Shown: positions 1-9,998 of the stretch, piece by piece
How positions within the stretch are numbered: the stretch's first letter is position 1
Layout: each line of letters starts with the position of its first letter
Assembly: GCF_900176645.1 (NCBI RefSeq)
Contig: NZ_FXAN01000037.1
Coordinates: 38,664-102,663, forward strand
Origin: Burkholderia singularis
GTDB lineage: Bacteria > Pseudomonadota > Gammaproteobacteria > Burkholderiales > Burkholderiaceae
Reading direction: 5' to 3'
Length of the DNA stretch: 64,000 bases
Notes under the pieces: generated by a model
The model's database searches: none
Told to the model about the DNA's origin: nothing
Seen by the model: the letters and a program-made list of their open reading frames with translations, nothing else
Made by a program: the position numbers and the translations under genes

Positions 1-54
1 TGATATCGGATCGAGAATGGGGAACCGGATTTGGAAATGATGGGGAGGTGCAAC

Positions 55-837
55 GTGCGTCGCTTGTTTCGTACATGGTGGATCGGCTTGACTCTGGGCG
101 CGGCGGTGCTCGCGCATGCGCAGACCACGCCTGATCCGCAAACGCTGCTCGCGCAAAGCGACGCGATCCGCACGCCGACGAAGTCGTTCGTGCTGACGGC
201 GACGCTGACCGAATACCGCTCGGGCAAGCAGGTCGACGGCAACACGCTGTCGATCTATTCGAAGCCGGATGCGCCGGGCGGCGCGTTCCGCACGCTGGTG
301 CGCTTCGTCGCGCCCGCGCGCGATGCGGGCAAGCTGATGCTGAAAAACGGCAACGATCTGTGGTTCTACGATCCAGCCAACCAGGCGAGCATCCGCATTT
401 CGCCGGATCAGCGGCTGCTCGGCCAGGCCGCCAACGGCGACGTCGTGACCGTCAATCTCGCGCACGACTACAAAGCGGAGATGAAGGGCGCCGAGGATGT
501 CATGGACGGCGACCGGCAAACGCGGCATTGCTACAAGCTGTCGCTGACGGGCAAGGCCGAGGGCCTCACGTATCACCGCATCGAGCTGTGGCTCGACGCA
601 TCGAACAGCCGGCCGGTGAAGGCGAAATTTTATTCGGAAAGCGAACGTTTGCTGAAAAGCGCGTTCTACCGGCGCTATACGGCGCAGCTCGGCGTCGAGC
701 GTCCGACTGAAACCGTCATCATCGACGGTCTCGACCCGAATTGGGTCACGGTGATGCGCTTCTCCGACTACGCATGGCGTGACATTCCGGATGCGTGGCT
801 GCAACGGGACTATCTGCCCCGCTTCCAGGCGCAATGA
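55..837 (+). CDS. LolA-like outer membrane lipoprotein-sorting protein
   Basis: About 260 residues: an N-terminal signal peptide (basic VRRLF, hydrophobic core, cleavage near AHAQ) and then an all-beta LolA/LolB-like fold. The text resembles the outer membrane lipoprotein-sorting family (repeated beta segments, NDLWFYDP, RISPDQRLLGQA). I chose the GTG at 55 because GGGGAGG lies six bases upstream; a TTG at 31 would extend the frame without a ribosome site. The family is usually encoded beside RND/MMPL exporters and predicted to shuttle a lipid or lipoprotein across the periplasm. Its stop overlaps the start of the next gene by four bases (ATGA), so the two are translationally coupled. The TGA at 1-3 may be the stop of an upstream exporter gene outside the window. 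Fold fairly sure, cargo unknown. Confidence 0.8.
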   Translation: MRRLFRTWWIGLTLGAAVLAHAQTTPDPQTLLAQSDAIRTPTKSFVLTATLTEYRSGKQVDGNTLSIYSKPDAPGGAFRTLVRFVAPARDAGKLMLKNGNDLWFYDPANQASIRISPDQRLLGQAANGDVVTVNLAHDYKAEMKGAEDVMDGDRQTRHCYKLSLTGKAEGLTYHRIELWLDASNSRPVKAKFYSESERLLKSAFYRRYTAQLGVERPTETVIIDGLDPNWVTVMRFSDYAWRDIPDAWLQRDYLPRFQAQ

Positions 838-2258
838 CGCGAAAACCGTTGGCCGTGCTGGTCTGGCTGCTCGCGGCGGCGGCAGCGCCGTCTCGCGCCG
901 CGCCGGCCGGACCGGAAGCGGCGGGTGCGGCGCATACGCCCGCCGAACCCGCTGCCGCGTCGTCTGCACCTGTACCGGCACCGGCACCGGCATCAGACGC
1001 GCCGAACATACCCGCTGCGGCGGCCGCTCCGGCTCCCGCAGGCAGCGTCGACGACGCGACGAACGCCGCGCTCAATCTCGCCGACGCAACGCCCGCCGCC
1101 GCGCCGGAAGCCGCGAAGCCGTGGAAATTCAGCGTGCAGGATGCGATGCGCTGGAGCGACAACCGCGACGCGCCGACGTCCTGGCGCAACCAGCTATCGA
1201 TCGAATTCCAGTTCGACCACGCGTTGACGCCGTCGCTCGGCGTGCACTTCGCGATGCGCTTCGACCGCTTCGATCCGCTGTCGGCGAATGCGGATTCGCA
1301 TCGCGACGTGATGCTCGTCAAGGAAGCCTATGCGAGCTGGAAGCCGTCGCCGTATCTCGCGCTCGATGCGGGCCGGATCAATCAGCGCATCGGCGCGGCG
1401 ATCGGCTACAACCCGACCGATTTCTTCAAGGCAGGCGCGGTCAGCCTCGACGTGCCGCCCGATCCCGACAGCCGCCACACCAACCGGCTCGGCACCGTCG
1501 CGGTGCGCGCGCAGCGCGTGTGGGATTCGGGCTCGGTCGCACTGATGCTGGCGCCGCGGCTCGCGAGCCGCAGCGTGCCGGGCGATCCGTTCGCATCGTC
1601 TGATCTGCAGCGCACCAACGGCGTCGATCGCTGGATGCTGGTCGGTAGCCAGCGGCTCACACCGACGATTCAGCCGCAATGGGTTCTGTATGGAGAAAGC
1701 GGACAGTCGCCGCAGTTCGGGCAAAATTTGAGCGTGCTGCTCGGCAATGCGGTGGTTGCTTACGCGGAATGGACGGGCGGCTGGCGGCCTTCGCTGATCG
1801 GCGCGTCGACGGGGCGCGGCAATCAGGACCGCGCGTTCCGCACGCGCTCGTCGTTCGGCTTCACGTGGACATTGCCGGTCGATCTGTCGCTGACGGCGGA
1901 GCTGCAAAGCAACAGCGGCGGCGCGTCGGCTTCGCAGTGGCGCGCGCTGCAAGCGAGCGATCCATATGCTTGGGGCCGCGCGGTGCGCACGTCGATCTTC
2001 GCGCAGGAATTGCCGTCGCGGCACGGGCTGTTTCTAATGGCCGCGTGGCGCAACTTCATCGTGCGGCGCGTCGACCTGACGGGCTTCGCGCAACTGGACC
2101 TCGGCGCCGGGCGGCAATATTGGCTGGAGTTGCGGCGGCGTTTCGACAAGTTCGACGTCGCGCTGCAATTCCTGCGGCAAACGGGCCCGTCGTGGAGCCG
2201 CTACGGCGCAATGCCGGAAGCGAACAGCGTTCAGGTGCTCGGGATCTTTTATCAATAA
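834..2258 (+). CDS. Predicted outer-membrane beta-barrel protein (unknown function)
   Basis: 474 residues beginning at the ATG that overlaps the preceding stop. A signal peptide (about residues 1-22) is followed by a roughly 70-residue Ala/Pro-rich linker, then alternating amphipathic strands rich in Trp, Tyr and Phe, typical of an outer-membrane barrel. The chain ends in Phe-Tyr-Gln rather than a final aromatic residue. I do not recognise a characterised family. Coupling to a LolA-like periplasmic protein upstream and a small DUF4345-like membrane protein downstream suggests a three-gene envelope module that normally accompanies an RND/MMPL exporter, with this protein as the outer-membrane partner. 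The function is inference only. Confidence 0.75.
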   Translation: MTRKPLAVLVWLLAAAAAPSRAAPAGPEAAGAAHTPAEPAAASSAPVPAPAPASDAPNIPAAAAAPAPAGSVDDATNAALNLADATPAAAPEAAKPWKFSVQDAMRWSDNRDAPTSWRNQLSIEFQFDHALTPSLGVHFAMRFDRFDPLSANADSHRDVMLVKEAYASWKPSPYLALDAGRINQRIGAAIGYNPTDFFKAGAVSLDVPPDPDSRHTNRLGTVAVRAQRVWDSGSVALMLAPRLASRSVPGDPFASSDLQRTNGVDRWMLVGSQRLTPTIQPQWVLYGESGQSPQFGQNLSVLLGNAVVAYAEWTGGWRPSLIGASTGRGNQDRAFRTRSSFGFTWTLPVDLSLTAELQSNSGGASASQWRALQASDPYAWGRAVRTSIFAQELPSRHGLFLMAAWRNFIVRRVDLTGFAQLDLGAGRQYWLELRRRFDKFDVALQFLRQTGPSWSRYGAMPEANSVQVLGIFYQ

Positions 2259-2274
2259 CCGGAGGCGCCTCTCG

Positions 2275-2676
2275 ATGAGCAGCAAACGCACCCTACAAAT
2301 CGTCACCACGATTCTCGGCATCGTGCCGCTTGCCACCGGCGTGCTCGGCATGCTGGGCATTCACGATCCGCTGTACGCCTCGCTCGGCATCGCGATGCCC
2401 GACGACGCAACGCTCGACAGCAATCTGCGCTTCTTCGCGGGCGTGTGGTTCGGGCTCGGGCTCAGCGTGCTCTATACGATTCCGGACATCGAGCGCAAAG
2501 GCGTGCTGTTCCGCGCGCTTTGGCTGATGATCTTCGTCGGCGGAATTGGCCGTTTGATTTCGCTTGTGTCGGTCGGCGCACCGTTTTTTCCGTTCATTGG
2601 CTTTACCGTGCTCGAAATCGTCGGTGCGCCGTTATTTGTTTGGTGGCAGAGCCGCGTTGCCGCGGCGGCCCGTTGA
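2275..2676 (+). CDS. DUF4345-like small integral membrane protein
   Basis: 133 residues with four predicted transmembrane helices (about residues 8-28, 48-68, 78-97 and 103-124) and a pattern (NLRFFAGVWFGLGL, FVGGIGRLIS) recognisable as the DUF4345 type of membrane protein. It follows the barrel gene by 16 bases with GGAGG upstream of the ATG, so it is part of the same operon. No catalytic residues are evident. The biochemical role of the family is not known to me. It is probably an inner-membrane accessory of the envelope module encoded just upstream. Confidence 0.75.
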   Translation: MSSKRTLQIVTTILGIVPLATGVLGMLGIHDPLYASLGIAMPDDATLDSNLRFFAGVWFGLGLSVLYTIPDIERKGVLFRALWLMIFVGGIGRLISLVSVGAPFFPFIGFTVLEIVGAPLFVWWQSRVAAAAR

Positions 2677-2738
2677 AGGGCGGGATCGCGGATTCGGCCG
2701 GGGTGGCCGGCGTATCCCTAGTACGAAGTGACTGATAA

Positions 2739-3503
2739 ATGACAACCGAAGGATGGCCGCACGCAGTGGCGCACGATGAGGCGGCGCCATTGCGGTTCAG
2801 CGTAGCGAGACCGTCGGCGGCGTTGCTGGAGCAGGTTGCGCGGGGCGAAGTGCATATCTGGCGCGCAAGCGCCGACGAGGCAGGGTCGTATCTCAAATGC
2901 GATTGCCTCTCGCTGAGCGAGCACGAACGCGCCGCGCGGCTGAAATTCCGCGCGCACCGCGAACTGTTCGTGTTTGCCCGCGCGATGTTGCGCGTGGTGC
3001 TGGGCGAATATCTCGACGTGGATCCGGCGCGTCTCGTGTTCGATATCGAGTCGGGTGGCAAGCCTGTGCTGTTCAGCCGCGATCTGCAGTTCAGCTTGAG
3101 TCATGTGCGTGGCGGCGTGCTGCTCGCGATCGCGAGAAAGCGCGTCGGCTGCGATCTCGAGTCGCTCGACAGGAAAATCGACACCCACGCGCTCGCGGCA
3201 GCGAGCCTCGCGGCCTGCGAACTCGAACAATTCGAGCTTGCTGCGCCGCGTGCGCGCAACGGCATGCTGCTGCAATGGTGGACCCGCAAGGAGGCGCTGC
3301 TCAAGGCGCACGGCGTTGGGTTGCGCCGCGATCCACGCCAATTGGAAATGCCGTGGGCGCCGCAACCCGGCGCGCGCGGCGAATGCATCAGCGACGGCGT
3401 GGGCTGGACGGTTGCCGATATCGAGTTAGGGCCGGCGTGGCGCGCATCGGTTGCGATGGAAGAGCGCGACGCCGACATGCAAGGGTTTTGTTTGGGGTGG
3501 TGA
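2739..3503 (+). CDS. 4'-phosphopantetheinyl transferase (Sfp/Gsp type)
   Basis: 254 residues, the usual size for Sfp-type enzymes. The magnesium/CoA motif appears as VGCDLESL and the second signature as WWTRKEALLKAHGVGL, so the acidic and Lys residues needed for catalysis are present. These enzymes transfer phosphopantetheine from CoA to a Ser on carrier domains of non-ribosomal peptide synthetases, polyketide synthases or fatty-acid carriers. It lies alone between the envelope module and a lipase, not beside a synthetase. The siderophore operon at the far end of this window is one candidate client, which is inference. ATG 2739 was used; a strong ribosome site is not obvious. Confidence 0.9.
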   Translation: MTTEGWPHAVAHDEAAPLRFSVARPSAALLEQVARGEVHIWRASADEAGSYLKCDCLSLSEHERAARLKFRAHRELFVFARAMLRVVLGEYLDVDPARLVFDIESGGKPVLFSRDLQFSLSHVRGGVLLAIARKRVGCDLESLDRKIDTHALAAASLAACELEQFELAAPRARNGMLLQWWTRKEALLKAHGVGLRRDPRQLEMPWAPQPGARGECISDGVGWTVADIELGPAWRASVAMEERDADMQGFCLGW

Positions 3504-3557
3504 GTGACCGCTCCGGCGCCGCAGGCGCACCGGGATGCGCGGCACCGCATCGTTTGA

Positions 3558-4697
<1,140 letters not shown>

Positions 4698-4745
4698 CGT
4701 ATGGGCGGGCGGCGGTAAGCTGCCCGTTGTTTGATATGGGAAAGT

Positions 4746-4774
4746 GTGTCGCCGGGCGGCTCGAACGGCGACAC
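4746..4774 (+). terminator. Putative terminator hairpin after the lipase gene
   Basis: Arms GTGTCGCCG (4746-4754) and CGGCGACAC (4766-4774) form a perfect nine-base stem with an 11-base loop, followed by ATTTGTATT. It lies about 50 bases after the lipase stop. The downstream tract is only moderately T-rich, so termination strength is uncertain. Confidence 0.5.
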
Positions 4775-4934
4775 ATTTGTATTGATCGTATGTAACGAAA
4801 CGCGCAGACGGATAACCGGATGATGGCCAGTCTACCGCAAGTGCCGCAATGGACAGCGCGGCAGGTCACGTTTCAGACGTGATGCGCAAATACGGGGGTA
4901 TTTGGTGCGGCGATGGGCTCATGCAAGGTGGACG

Positions 4935-7373
4935 ATGAACGAGACTTCCAGCATGCGTGAACAGATACTTGGCCTTGACGGACGGCGCGGTCAGTTGCCG
5001 GACCTGAGGCCGGCGCTCGACGTCTGGCCGATTCTGCTGATGGTGTCGGTGCTGGTGTGCGTCGTCATCGTGAGTCTGACGATCGTGTCGTTCTTGCGCA
5101 TCTACATCGGGGGCGAAAGTACTTGGTCGAAGTCGCAGAAGGATGCGGTGATCTCGTTGATCCGCTATGCGGAAACGGGGGACGAGCGCGATTACCGGCT
5201 CTACGAGTTCGCGATCGACAAGCCATACCGGCTCGGGCTCGCGCGCACCGCGTTGCAGCGCAAGCCGCCTGATCGCGAAACCGCGCGCCGGGCGATCATC
5301 GCGGTCGGCATTGATCCGACCGACGCGGCGGCCGCGGCCTGGGTGCTGCCCGAGCTGAGCTGGGTCGCCAAAATCAATTACGCGTTGCAGGCGTGGGAAC
5401 AGGCCGACGGCGAACTCGCGACGTTCCGCGAGGTCGCGCAAGAGCTGCATACGCTCATCAGCGGCGGCCGCCGCAACGACCCGCGCGTCAAGGAGCTGGA
5501 ACGCCAGGCGTGGGACATCAACGAGCGCGTGTCGGGGTTGCCCGATCGCTTCTCGAAAGCGTTCAGCGATGAATTCCGCTCGAGCGTCGAACTTTTGCTC
5601 GTTGGGTATTTCAGCGCATCGATTTTTCTGATGTATCTCGCGCTCGTCTGGGCGCGCCGCGCCGCGTTGCAGCGGCTGTCGATTCAATACGCGCTCGATC
5701 GCAGCGAGGCGTTCGCGGAAGCGGCGCTCAGCTCGGTTGCCGAGGCGGTGATTACCGTCGGGCTCACGAAGAATGTGGATTTCATCAACAACGCCGCCGA
5801 GAAGCTGCTCGGCTATTCGGCATCGGCCTGCGTCGGCGCGCCGGTATCGAGCGTGCTGATGTTGATCGACAAGGAGACGGGGCAGGCCGTTGATATCGTC
5901 GACGAATTCTGGGCGCGCAACGAACGCACGCCGATCAAGCGCGAAGTGCATCTGCTGCGGCGCGACCGCTCGAAGATCGTCGTGCAGACGACGATCTCCG
6001 AAATGGGCGACCGCGTGCACGGGCACATCGGCTACGTGCTGATCCTGCGCAACATGACGCGCGAGCAGCAATTCCTCGAAAGCCTCGCATGGCAGGCGAC
6101 ACACGATGTGCTGACGGGGCTCGTCAATCGCGTCGAATTCGAGCGGCGGCTCGAAGCCGCGCTCGCGGAGGCGTCCGGCAATGATGCAGCGGATTCGATG
6201 CTGCTGCTCCTCGATCTCGATCGCTTCAAGGAAATCAACGACACCTGCGGACACGCGGCGGGCGACGCGATGCTGCGCGAGGTCACCCAGCGCTTCCAGA
6301 GCTGCCTCGACAGCGAGGATGTGCTCGCGAGGCTGGGCGGCGACGAGTTCGGCGTGCTGCTGCCGCACGGGGCGTCGTCGTGGCCGTCGAAAAACAAGGC
6401 GGAGCGGCTGCGCCGCAGCCTCGACGGCTTCGAATTCATCTGGGAAGGCGAACGCTTCACGGTGAGCGTGAGCATCGGCGTGCTCGAATTGAGCCACGCG
6501 CCGCGCAACCTGGAGATGGCGGTCAAGCTTGCCGACATCGCGTGCTACATCGCGAAGGAGCGCGGGCGCAACCGCATTCAACTTGCCGATCCGAGCGATT
6601 TGCAGCAGGCGCGTCACGTTGGCGACGTACAGTGGAGCCGGCGCATCAAGTCCGCGCTCGAAACCGACGGGTTCCGGCTGTACGTGCAACCGATCGTGCA
6701 CGTGTGTTCGATGGTGGATGCGCCCAAGCGGGCGGAGCTGCTGCTGCGGATGAAGGACGATGCGGGCCACGATATCGCGCCGGCTGCGTTTCTGCCAGCG
6801 GCCGAGCGCTATGGGCTGATGGGGCTGATCGACCGCTGGGTGGTCAGCACGGTATTCCGCAAGCTGAGCGCGCTGCCGGTGCGCGAGTATCACGAATACA
6901 ACGTGAATCTGTCCGGCGCGTCGGTTTCCGACGAACGCTTTCTCGAATTCGTGATCGCCGAGCTGCTGGCCTGCGGCCTGCAGCCTTCGATGATCTGCTT
7001 CGAAATCACCGAGGCGACCGCGGTGAAGAATCTCGAACTTGCGTCGCGCTTCATGAGCGAGCTGCGCGCGATCGGTTGCCGCTTCGCGCTGGACGATTTC
7101 GGCGCGGGCATGTCGTCGTTCCGTTATCTGCGCCATTTGCCGATCGATTATTTGAAGATCGACGGCGAGTTCGTCGCGAATATGACGACAGACCGGATCA
7201 GCTACGGCGTGGTCGGCGCGATCAACGAAGTCGCGCATTCGATGCGCTGCCGCACGATTGCCGAGCATGTCGAATCGGAAGCAGAACTGAACATGCTGCG
7301 CGACCTCGGCATCGATTTTTATCAAGGGTATTGGTTTGCAAAGCCTTCGCCATGGGGTGAGGGCGGCTATTGA
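4935..7373 (+). CDS. Membrane PAS-GGDEF-EAL cyclic-di-GMP signalling protein
   Basis: 812 residues. A transmembrane helix lies near residues 34-60 and a second near 220-240, enclosing a periplasmic sensor region. A PAS domain follows (about 260-380), then GGDEF (about 395-550; GGDEF intact at 468-472) and EAL (about 565-812). The EAL signature is ELL (E601-L-L), keeping the metal-binding Glu; NVNLSG, FEITE, LDDFGAG, YLKIDG and the late AEHVES segment are also present. The allosteric RxxD site ahead of GGDEF is degenerate. The protein could therefore be cyclase, phosphodiesterase or both. The start is ATG 4935, preceded by AAGGTGG, rather than the in-frame codon at 4902. No partner is visible; the gene follows the lipase on the same strand. 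Confidence 0.92.
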   Translation: MNETSSMREQILGLDGRRGQLPDLRPALDVWPILLMVSVLVCVVIVSLTIVSFLRIYIGGESTWSKSQKDAVISLIRYAETGDERDYRLYEFAIDKPYRLGLARTALQRKPPDRETARRAIIAVGIDPTDAAAAAWVLPELSWVAKINYALQAWEQADGELATFREVAQELHTLISGGRRNDPRVKELERQAWDINERVSGLPDRFSKAFSDEFRSSVELLLVGYFSASIFLMYLALVWARRAALQRLSIQYALDRSEAFAEAALSSVAEAVITVGLTKNVDFINNAAEKLLGYSASACVGAPVSSVLMLIDKETGQAVDIVDEFWARNERTPIKREVHLLRRDRSKIVVQTTISEMGDRVHGHIGYVLILRNMTREQQFLESLAWQATHDVLTGLVNRVEFERRLEAALAEASGNDAADSMLLLLDLDRFKEINDTCGHAAGDAMLREVTQRFQSCLDSEDVLARLGGDEFGVLLPHGASSWPSKNKAERLRRSLDGFEFIWEGERFTVSVSIGVLELSHAPRNLEMAVKLADIACYIAKERGRNRIQLADPSDLQQARHVGDVQWSRRIKSALETDGFRLYVQPIVHVCSMVDAPKRAELLLRMKDDAGHDIAPAAFLPAAERYGLMGLIDRWVVSTVFRKLSALPVREYHEYNVNLSGASVSDERFLEFVIAELLACGLQPSMICFEITEATAVKNLELASRFMSELRAIGCRFALDDFGAGMSSFRYLRHLPIDYLKIDGEFVANMTTDRISYGVVGAINEVAHSMRCRTIAEHVESEAELNMLRDLGIDFYQGYWFAKPSPWGEGGY

Positions 7374-7414
7374 CGTGACGTGGGTCGGTCACATTTCCAA
7401 CTAAGGAGAGGAAC

Positions 7415-8164
7415 GTGCATATACCTTTTGAACGCGATGGCGATCTAATGGATCTAGCCAGCTATCCACGATGGCTGCAAGACGTAGTGGGCACCGTGAG
7501 CGAAGCGCGCGAGCGGGTGCGGCGCCACGAGGTTTTTTCGCTCATGCGCGATGGGCGGCTGACGCGCCCGCAGGTGAGCGCGTTCTTCGTCAACGGATGG
7601 CCGGTGGTCGAGCAGTTTCCGAAGTACATGTCGATGAACCTGCTCAAGGCAAACGGCGCGTACTCGCCGGGCGAGGAGAAGGCTCGCCGTTATCTGATCC
7701 GCAATATTCGCGTCGAGCTGAATCACGTTGCGTACTGGATCGATTGGGCCGAGGCTTCCGGCGTATCGCGCCAGGCGCTGATGGACGCGTCGGACGGCAT
7801 GAGCCCGCCCGCGGCGCTTGCGCTCAGCCATTGGTGCTGGAAGAGCAGTAACGCGGATTCGCTCGCGGCGAGCATCGCGGCGACCAATTATGCGATCGAG
7901 GGCGTGACCGGCGAGTGGAGCTCCGATCTGTGCCAGACGAAAGACTACGAACTCGGCTTCGAAGAAGATGTGCGCGGCCGCGCGATGCGCTGGCTGAAGG
8001 TACACGCCGGGTATGACGACAAACATCCGTGGGAAGCGCTCGACATCGTCGCGACGCTTCTCGGACATTCGCCGAGCGCCGACGTCGTGCGCAACATCAC
8101 GGCGGGCATCGAGCGCAGCTTCCGTTACTTCGAAATGAGCCTGTCCTGCTGCCTTGACGCATGA
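7415..8164 (+). CDS. Haem-oxygenase-like (TenA/PqqC fold) putative diiron oxidase
   Basis: 249 residues, mostly helical, matching the TenA/PqqC-like superfamily. Candidate metal ligands lie at the expected places: Glu in VVEQFPKYM, Glu and His in VELNHVAYWIDWAE, and Asp/His in GYDDKHPWEALD. This pattern is seen in haem-oxygenase-like diiron oxidases and in annotated 'TenA family' proteins of Burkholderia. No thiamine or PQQ gene is near, so a role in those pathways is not supported. The start is a GTG with AAGGAG six bases upstream; an internal ATG at 7448 is the alternative. It follows the GGDEF/EAL gene by 41 bases and could be cotranscribed. Substrate unknown. Confidence 0.7.
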   Translation: MHIPFERDGDLMDLASYPRWLQDVVGTVSEARERVRRHEVFSLMRDGRLTRPQVSAFFVNGWPVVEQFPKYMSMNLLKANGAYSPGEEKARRYLIRNIRVELNHVAYWIDWAEASGVSRQALMDASDGMSPPAALALSHWCWKSSNADSLAASIAATNYAIEGVTGEWSSDLCQTKDYELGFEEDVRGRAMRWLKVHAGYDDKHPWEALDIVATLLGHSPSADVVRNITAGIERSFRYFEMSLSCCLDA

Positions 8165-8666
8165 GCGTTGCAAGCATCGGATCGTCGCGCCCGCGCGGGC
8201 CGATGGCGATGCGGGCGCAGGGCCGTGTATCGGCCGCGGGTGCGAGTGCAGGTGTCGAAGCCTGTTCACGCCAATGACGGGCTTGGGCTGGTGGTGCAGG
8301 CAGCAAAGCAAGGTGCGGCGATGTCGAACGTTGGGCCGTGCGAATGCCGGATCGGCCGGCCCTTGCGGTGGCCCGTTTCGCGAGCGATCTTCAATTCAAG
8401 CGAATTTACGTTTCGGCGATATAGCGAGCGTTGCTCGACATTGCGCCTGCCCGCCCGGTGCAGGGCGAGTGCAGGCGCGCCCGCTATCGGCGTGAGCAGG
8501 GGGTAGTTTGGCATGGCGGAAACGCCGAATGCGTAAGCATTTCGCCCAAACCGTAACAGAGCGTCACGAGGGCGCGCGGGCAGGCGAGGCCCGGTATACT
8601 GCTGCCATACCCGGGTGGTGCGCTCGGTTCTCTTCCATCCCTGTTCGATTTCTGTTCGATACCAGT
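8165..8666. other. Intergenic region without recognisable gene
   Basis: About 500 bases between the TenA-like gene and the MlaC-like gene. Open frames here have no recognisable protein character or start context. A TATACT at 8595-8600 could be the -10 element for the downstream gene, but no convincing -35 box accompanies it. Confidence 0.5.
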
Positions 8667-9263
8667 ATGAAACGTCATCTGTTTGCTTTTGTGGCCGCGG
8701 CCGTCGTGTCCGTTTCGGCATTCGCTCAAACTGCGCCCGTCGATGTGGTCAAGGACGCGGTGGAGGGCACGGTCGGCGCGATGAAGGCGGACGCCGCGGC
8801 GCGCGGCGGCGACATGGCGAAGATCACGCAGATCGTCGAAGCGCGTTTCCTGCCCGCGACGAATTTCGAGCGCACGACGCGCATCGCGGTCGGTGACGCA
8901 TGGAAGCAGGCGACGCCGGAGCAGCAGCAGGCGCTTTACAAACAGTTCCGGACTTTAATGACGCGCACTTATGCGGCATCACTTGCGCAGCTCGGCGGCC
9001 AGGACGCGAAATTCACGTTCAAGGCGGGCGGTGTGGGCGGTACGGACGCGCTGGTGCGCTCGACCGTGACGACGCCGGGCGACAGCCAGTCGGTCGGCTA
9101 CCGGCTGGGCAAGGTCGGCAACGACTGGAAGATTTACGACATCGACATGTCCGGCGCGTGGCTGATCCAGGTCTATCAAGGGCAGTTCAAGAGCCAGCTC
9201 GCGCAGGGCGGAATCGACGGATTGATCGCATTCCTGACCAAGCACAACGCGCGCGCGAACTGA
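8667..9263 (+). CDS. MlaC/Ttg2D-family periplasmic phospholipid-binding protein (possibly HpnM)
   Basis: 198 residues: a signal peptide (about 1-20, ending AFAQ) and a complete MlaC fold (the EARFLPATNFERTTRIAVG, QQALYKQFRTLMTRTYAASL and YRLGKVGNDWKIYDI segments are characteristic). MlaC proteins carry phospholipids between the outer membrane and an inner-membrane ABC transporter. The hopanoid-associated version, HpnM, belongs to the same family. It is monocistronic here, with no MlaABDEF genes beside it, and is followed by a strong bidirectional terminator. As hpnH and an hpnB remnant occur at the other end of the window, HpnM is possible but cannot be told from MlaC by eye. ATG 8667 was chosen because the signal peptide begins there. 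Confidence 0.85.
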   Translation: MKRHLFAFVAAAVVSVSAFAQTAPVDVVKDAVEGTVGAMKADAAARGGDMAKITQIVEARFLPATNFERTTRIAVGDAWKQATPEQQQALYKQFRTLMTRTYAASLAQLGGQDAKFTFKAGGVGGTDALVRSTVTTPGDSQSVGYRLGKVGNDWKIYDIDMSGAWLIQVYQGQFKSQLAQGGIDGLIAFLTKHNARAN

Positions 9264-9308
9264 CGAGCAGGCGCGCCGCGAACCGCGCGCCGTTCGCCGG
9301 CATCGTGC

Positions 9309-9336
9309 AAAAAAGGGCGCTGCGGCGCCCTTTTTT
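9309..9336. terminator. Strong bidirectional rho-independent terminator
   Basis: AAAAAAGGGCGC (9309-9320), loop TGCG, then GCGCCCTTTTTT (9325-9336): a perfect GC stem flanked by A6 and T6. It serves the MlaC-like gene on the plus strand and the response-regulator gene ending at 9351 on the minus strand. Confidence 0.93.
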
Positions 9337-9350
9337 CTTGAAGGCCGCGT

Positions 9351-9998
9351 TCAGCGCCGGCGGTGCTCGACGGCGAACTTGATCAGCTCGGCTTGCCCTT
9401 CGATGCCGAGCTTGCGCTTCAGATTCAGCCGATGCGTTTCGACGGTGCGTACCGACAGGCCAGTACGCTGCGCGATCTGCTTGCTCGACAGCCCTTGCGC
9501 GAGCGCATCGAGGATATCGCGCTCGCGCGGCGTCAGCCGATCGAGCGGCGAGGCCTCCGCGCTTGCGTGGATCATCCGTGCCGCGAGCCCTTCGCTGAAG
9601 AACGTTTGCCCGGCGAGCACCGCGCCGATCGCACGGATGATTTCGGCTGCGGGCGAATCCTTCAGCAAATAACCGCTTGCGCCGGCGCGCACGGCTTGCG
9701 TCACGTATTCGACGTTGTCGTGCATCGACAGCATCAGCACGCGGATCGCCGGGAATTGCTCGTGAAAAACGCCTGCGAGCGCGATGCCGTTCATGCCTTG
9801 CATGCCGATATCCATCAGTGCGAGATCGGGTTCGAGCGCGGCCGCGAGCGCGAGCGCGTCGTCGGCATTACCGGCTTCGCCGACGACGGCCAGACCGGAC
9901 GCCGCCTCGAGGCGCATCTTCAGGCCGTCGCGCACGAGCGGATGATCGTCGACGAGCAGAAGGCGCGCGGCGCCCGGTGTCAAAGCGTAATCGGTCAT
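9351..9998 (-). CDS. NarL/FixJ-family response regulator
   Basis: 215 residues. The receiver domain (about 12-130) has the acidic pocket VDDH, the phospho-acceptor Asp in LALMDIGMQGMNG, the switch residue in LSMHD (Ser in place of the usual Thr) and the conserved Lys in YLLKDS. A LuxR-type helix-turn-helix follows (about 150-210: LTPRERDILDALAQGLSSKQ, TVETHRLNLKRKLG). It is the transcriptional output of the adjacent histidine kinase, whose stop codon overlaps this ATG by four bases. Target genes cannot be deduced; the nearest divergent unit is the tonB operon across the AT-rich gap. Confidence 0.95.
   Translation of the reverse strand: MTDYALTPGAARLLLVDDHPLVRDGLKMRLEAASGLAVVGEAGNADDALALAAALEPDLALMDIGMQGMNGIALAGVFHEQFPAIRVLMLSMHDNVEYVTQAVRAGASGYLLKDSPAAEIIRAIGAVLAGQTFFSEGLAARMIHASAEASPLDRLTPRERDILDALAQGLSSKQIAQRTGLSVRTVETHRLNLKRKLGIEGQAELIKFAVEHRRR

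Noticed and set aside
4866..7325. Minus-strand open frame of over 800 codons opposite the GGDEF/EAL gene
   Set aside because: Arg/His-rich shadow translation; the plus strand encodes complete GGDEF and EAL domains with a ribosome site.
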